The notes beneath the pieces are model-generated. The model had not been told where the DNA came from. It ran no database searches and saw only the letters and a list, made by a program, of their open reading frames with translations. Source: Bacteroidota bacterium (lineage in GTDB: Bacteria > Bacteroidota > Bacteroidia > Chitinophagales > Chitinophagaceae). From it: a stretch of 64,000 bases of DNA. The stretch is taken from the NCBI GenBank assembly GCA_018267955.1, contig JAFDXL010000005.1, positions 310,001 through 374,000 of the forward strand, in the 5' to 3' direction. The position numbers and the translations under genes were made by a program. Positions 61,597 to 64,000 of the stretch are shown piece after piece (the stretch's first letter is position 1; each line of letters begins with the position of its first letter).

Positions 61597-62118
61597 TCAA
61601 TGTATCCATTCTTTGAGAACATATAAATAACCACTTTCATCATCCGTTTTGCAAGGAATTTTCCACTCAAAAAGCTTATTAACTATCGAAGCTTTCATTT
61701 TATTAGCACTATCCTTTATGACATACACGCCGTTAGTCATATTAAAGTATCGGCTGAAAAAATACTGCTTGTCTTCTGATACTTTTTCATTTTTACGAAC
61801 TACTAAAAAACCATAATAGTTCAGATCGATTTCTCCTAAATCCAAAATACTGTGGTTTTTCAGGATAGGCTCAAGAATAGAAATATATCTTTTCTCACTA
61901 TAGTTATTTTTATTTTGTAAAACATCGTACAAATGATCATTGGGTACCACTACCCTACCAGAATAGGTTTGGGACCTAATATCCAGAGAAACATAAAAAG
62001 TATGCATTCCAAAATCACTCAATACTAAACTGTAAAAATCTTGATTCTCATTAAACTTCTGAGCAATAGTAGATTTACATACTAATAGTACAGCTAAGAA
62101 CAATAGCATTTTTTTCAT
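61597..62118 (-). CDS. Secreted protein of unknown function
   Basis: A 173-residue protein with a signal peptide (1-20, ending TIAQ). The rest is polar with YSLVLSDFGMHTFYVSLDIRS and LDLGEIDLNYYGFLVV, suggesting beta strands; no Cys pair or known motif. AT-rich. Not recognised. Confidence 0.55.
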   Translation of the reverse strand: MKKMLLFLAVLLVCKSTIAQKFNENQDFYSLVLSDFGMHTFYVSLDIRSQTYSGRVVVPNDHLYDVLQNKNNYSEKRYISILEPILKNHSILDLGEIDLNYYGFLVVRKNEKVSEDKQYFFSRYFNMTNGVYVIKDSANKMKASIVNKLFEWKIPCKTDDESGYLYVLKEWIH

Positions 62119-62181
62119 AGATACAAATATGAATTCTCACGTATAGTCATAAATTATGCTTGAAATTTCATGCTACTTCCC

Positions 62182-62205
62182 AATCAACCAATCAACCAAT
62201 CAACC
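62182..62205 (+). repeat. 8-bp tandem repeat (AATCAACC x3)
   Basis: Three perfect tandem copies of AATCAACC end directly at the last base before the minus-strand stop codon (TAG, 62206-62208) of the ketosynthase gene. A plain microsatellite. Confidence 0.85.
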
Positions 62206-63423
62206 CTACTCCCACCTCCTCACTACCAGCGAAGAATTAGTACCCCCAAAGCCAAATGAGTTGGACAGGAACAGGCCGAAGTCCTGCCTCAGGGTTTCGG
62301 GGATGATATTGATCTTGGCGCTGTGCTCGTCGGGGTTCTCGAAGTTGATATTCGGTGCTATAAAACCATTCTGCATCATCAGCATACTGTATACTATTTC
62401 ACTGGCGCCCGCCATCCAGCATTCGTGGCCGGTCATGCTCTTGGTGCTGCTCACCGGTACTTTGCCGCCAAACACTTCAAATATGGCTTCGGCCTCGCTG
62501 CCATCGCCTGCAGGTGTGCTGGTGGCGTGGGCATTGATGTATTGTATATCGGCAGCCGTCATGCCGCTATCTGCCAGTGCGCGGTTGATGCTGCGCACCT
62601 GTCCCTCTGTACTCGGGTTGCTGATGTGCTGGCCATTGCTGCTAAAGCCATAGCCTAATACCTCTGCCAGTATGGTAGCACCGCGTGCCTGCGCGCTTTC
62701 CAGGCTTTCCAGTATCACGGTAGCGGCGCCGCCACCAGGTACCAGCCCGTCCCTGTCGCGATCGAAAGGACGGGATGCTTTAGCCGGTTCGTCTTCTCGC
62801 AGTGAGAAGGTGCCGAGCGCATCAAAATTGGGCATGGAGTAGATGTTCACTTCCTGGGCGCCACCGCAGATAACACGGTCCTGCAGGCCCTGCTTTATGA
62901 ACATATAACCCAGCCCTATGGAATGTGATCCGCTGGCACATGCCGCGCTTATAGAAAAGTTAATGCCTTTTAGTTTGAAGATGGTAGAGAGGTTCATCGT
63001 CACCGTACTGTTCAGCACCTGGAACACAGAGCCCGAGCCTACCAGTGTAGTATCCTTTTTTTCGCGTACCAGGTCTATGCCTTCTATCACCGGCTGCGCG
63101 CAGCTGTCGTTGCCATAGATGATGCCTGTTTCGTTATGTTCCAGGTAATCATTGCTCATGCCGGCCTGTGCCAGCGCCTCTGTAGTAGCCATGTAGGCAA
63201 ATTCTGCATGTTCGGGCATCATAATGCGGGCGCGCCTGTCGAGCAGGCCCTTCAATTGCGGACGTTCTACAAAACCCGTTAACCCCGAGCGGTAGCCCAT
63301 TTCTTTACGCCTGGGATCGAGGATAATACCCGACCTGCCGTTGAATAAAGAATCTGTTACCGCTTCCCTGTTCTTACCCAAAGAAGAATAGATGCCTAAA
63401 CCTGTGATTACTACGCGACTCAT
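62206..63423 (-). CDS. Beta-ketoacyl-ACP synthase (FabB/FabF-like, pigment-type)
   Basis: A 405-residue KS with the full triad: Cys162 in SAACASGSH, His299 in NAHATSTPAGD, His333 in TGHECWMAGAS. The second His region differs from housekeeping FabF (HTLGAAG) and fits the KSs of aryl polyene/flexirubin clusters. It begins the operon that continues out of the window; no gene follows it on the minus strand in the next 90 bases. The promoter TAACTTTG is 7 bases before the ATG. Confidence 0.87.
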   Translation of the reverse strand: MSRVVITGLGIYSSLGKNREAVTDSLFNGRSGIILDPRRKEMGYRSGLTGFVERPQLKGLLDRRARIMMPEHAEFAYMATTEALAQAGMSNDYLEHNETGIIYGNDSCAQPVIEGIDLVREKKDTTLVGSGSVFQVLNSTVTMNLSTIFKLKGINFSISAACASGSHSIGLGYMFIKQGLQDRVICGGAQEVNIYSMPNFDALGTFSLREDEPAKASRPFDRDRDGLVPGGGAATVILESLESAQARGATILAEVLGYGFSSNGQHISNPSTEGQVRSINRALADSGMTAADIQYINAHATSTPAGDGSEAEAIFEVFGGKVPVSSTKSMTGHECWMAGASEIVYSMLMMQNGFIAPNINFENPDEHSAKINIIPETLRQDFGLFLSNSFGFGGTNSSLVVRRWE

Positions 63424-63430
63424 ACAGTTG

Positions 63431-63438
63431 CAAAGTTA
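63431..63438 (-). promoter_or_regulatory. -7 promoter element of the 63-kb ketosynthase (TAACTTTG)
   Basis: Exact TAnnTTTG match on the minus strand with 7 bases between it and the ATG at 63423, giving a 5' UTR of only about 4 nt. Confidence 0.55.
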
Positions 63439-63515
63439 ATTTTTAAATGCATGCGTGCCATAATCCGCCGGCTGGTAGCATGGTATTTGCAGCAGATGCA
63501 GTAAAATATTGCCTC

Positions 63516-63704
63516 ATGGAAAAGATAACTTCGTTCGAGAACTGGGAACAGACCAAAAAACAGCTGAAAGCACAATATCCACACCTTACAGAAGATGACC
63601 TCTGCTACGAAATAGGCAAGGAAGAAGAATTACTGAAACACCTGGAGCAGAAACTGGGCAAGACCAAAAAAGAGATACGTAACTGGCTGCATATAATGGG
63701 CTAA
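63516..63704 (+). CDS. Small CsbD-like protein
   Basis: A 62-residue charged helical protein starting MEKITSFENWEQTKKQLKAQ. The pattern WEQTKKQLKAQYPHLTEDDL and EEELLKHLEQKLGKTKKEI recalls CsbD-type stress proteins of Bacteroidota (LK.KY..LTDDDL..EGKEDELL..IQ.KLGKTK.E). The start at 63516 is chosen because the in-frame ATG at 63447 has an implausible N-terminus. Function not known. Confidence 0.6.
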   Translation: MEKITSFENWEQTKKQLKAQYPHLTEDDLCYEIGKEEELLKHLEQKLGKTKKEIRNWLHIMG

Positions 63705-63732
63705 AAAAGAAAGGCCGGCGTTACGCCGGCCC
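63703..63732 (-). terminator. Intrinsic terminator of the fabG gene
   Basis: Stem GGCCGGCG/CGCCGGCC with loop TTA (63713-63731). On the minus strand it runs into TTTCTTTTTT, so it ends the partial fabG gene; the plus strand has only a weak T content. Confidence 0.86.
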
Positions 63733-63754
63733 TATAACGAGTTTACAAAAGTCT

Positions 63755-64000
63755 TTAGCTATATAATCCGCCGTTGATGGAGATGACCTGGCCGGTGATA
63801 TAAGATGCATTCTTAGAGGCGAGGAAGCCAGCAAGATCTGCCACTTCATCTGCCAGCCCGAAGCGCTTCATCGGTATCAGGTTCACCAGTTCTTTTTCAT
63901 TCAATTCTTCGGTCATATCGGTTTTTACAAAGCCGGGAGCAATAGCGTTTACAGTAATGTTTCGCTTGGCTATCTCCTGTGCCAGTGCTTTGGTAGCGCC
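63755..64000 (-). CDS. fabG: 3-oxoacyl-ACP reductase, C-terminal part (partial)
   Basis: Only the last 81 codons are present; the gene runs out of the window at 64000. The visible part has GATKALAQEIAKRNITVNAI followed by APGFVKTDMT and the closing FLASKNASYITGQVI with INGG, the C-terminal hallmark of FabG-type short-chain dehydrogenases. It is on the same strand as the ketosynthase at 62206 and upstream of it, with the small CsbD-like gene on the opposite strand between them. It reduces beta-ketoacyl-ACP. Confidence 0.85.
   Translation of the reverse strand, partial: GATKALAQEIAKRNITVNAIAPGFVKTDMTEELNEKELVNLIPMKRFGLADEVADLAGFLASKNASYITGQVISINGGLYS

Noticed and set aside
1-64000. tRNA and rRNA genes
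   Set aside because: Intergenic spaces were read for cloverleaf-type sequence and CCA ends by eye; none was found, but a tRNAscan run would be decisive.

Overview
The window looks like a chromosomal segment of a member of the Bacteroidota, most likely Chitinophagales/Chitinophagaceae-like (inference; no rRNA is present to fix it). The support is: many TAnnTTTG promoter -7 elements of the Bacteroidota type, a T9SS (Por) C-terminal sorting domain protein, Bat (von Willebrand A) genes, a large 399-residue signal peptidase I, a GGGPS-family enzyme, a kynurenine 3-monooxygenase, and genes typical of flexirubin/aryl-polyene pigment synthesis. No tRNA, rRNA, CRISPR array or prophage was seen.

Layout. 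1-1.8 kb: end of dtd, then tadA, a small Rieske protein and an LD-carboxypeptidase, tightly coupled. 2-7 kb: a 5' leader with a strong terminator hairpin, radA and comF, then a FadL-type porin and an SGNH lipoprotein. 7-9 kb (minus): LRR protein, a secreted protein, a tiny T9SS-sorted protein. 9-20 kb: S41 protease, gpmI, DUF4783, MuiA-like DUF4139 protein, UvrD/PcrA helicase, YoaK-type membrane protein, BatB-BatC. 20-26.7 kb: a second short leader/sRNA candidate, an RluE-type pseudouridine synthase, adk-obgE-rhodanese, PepF-type peptidase, an antitoxin-like small protein, MurU-like nucleotidyltransferase, PfkB kinase. 26.7-35.8 kb: recJ-kmo, lepB, cytochrome c lipoprotein, kbl, two paralogous secreted proteins, ferredoxin reductase-like flavoprotein. 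35.8-41 kb (minus): polyene/flexirubin-type genes (ketosynthase, cysteine-less chain-length-factor-like partner, half-size ketosynthase-like protein, halogenase-like flavoprotein, O-methyltransferase). 41-47.7 kb (minus): tetR-tolC-adaptor-RND efflux operon. 47.8-55.3 kb: mscL, GGGPS, uvrB, DUF58-BatD-like-BatA operon, lipoprotein. 55.3-58.2 kb (minus): rplM-rpsI-rpsB-tsf. 58.2-62.1 kb: an AT-rich accessory patch of small membrane and secreted proteins carrying five copies of a double-palindrome repeat and a RAYT (REP-associated tyrosine transposase). 62.2-64 kb (minus): another ketosynthase and a partial fabG, apparently a second part of the pigment-type fatty acid/polyene machinery.

The most interesting items are the RAYT with its five structured repeats (two of them flanking it in inverted orientation), and two short terminator-ended leader/sRNA candidates 18 kb apart (2.08-2.14 kb and 19.97-20.04 kb) that carry a perfectly complementary 15-nt segment. 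Several promoters sit so close to the start codon (gpmI, pcrA, BatB, the 63.4-kb ketosynthase) that leaderless or nearly leaderless mRNAs are expected.
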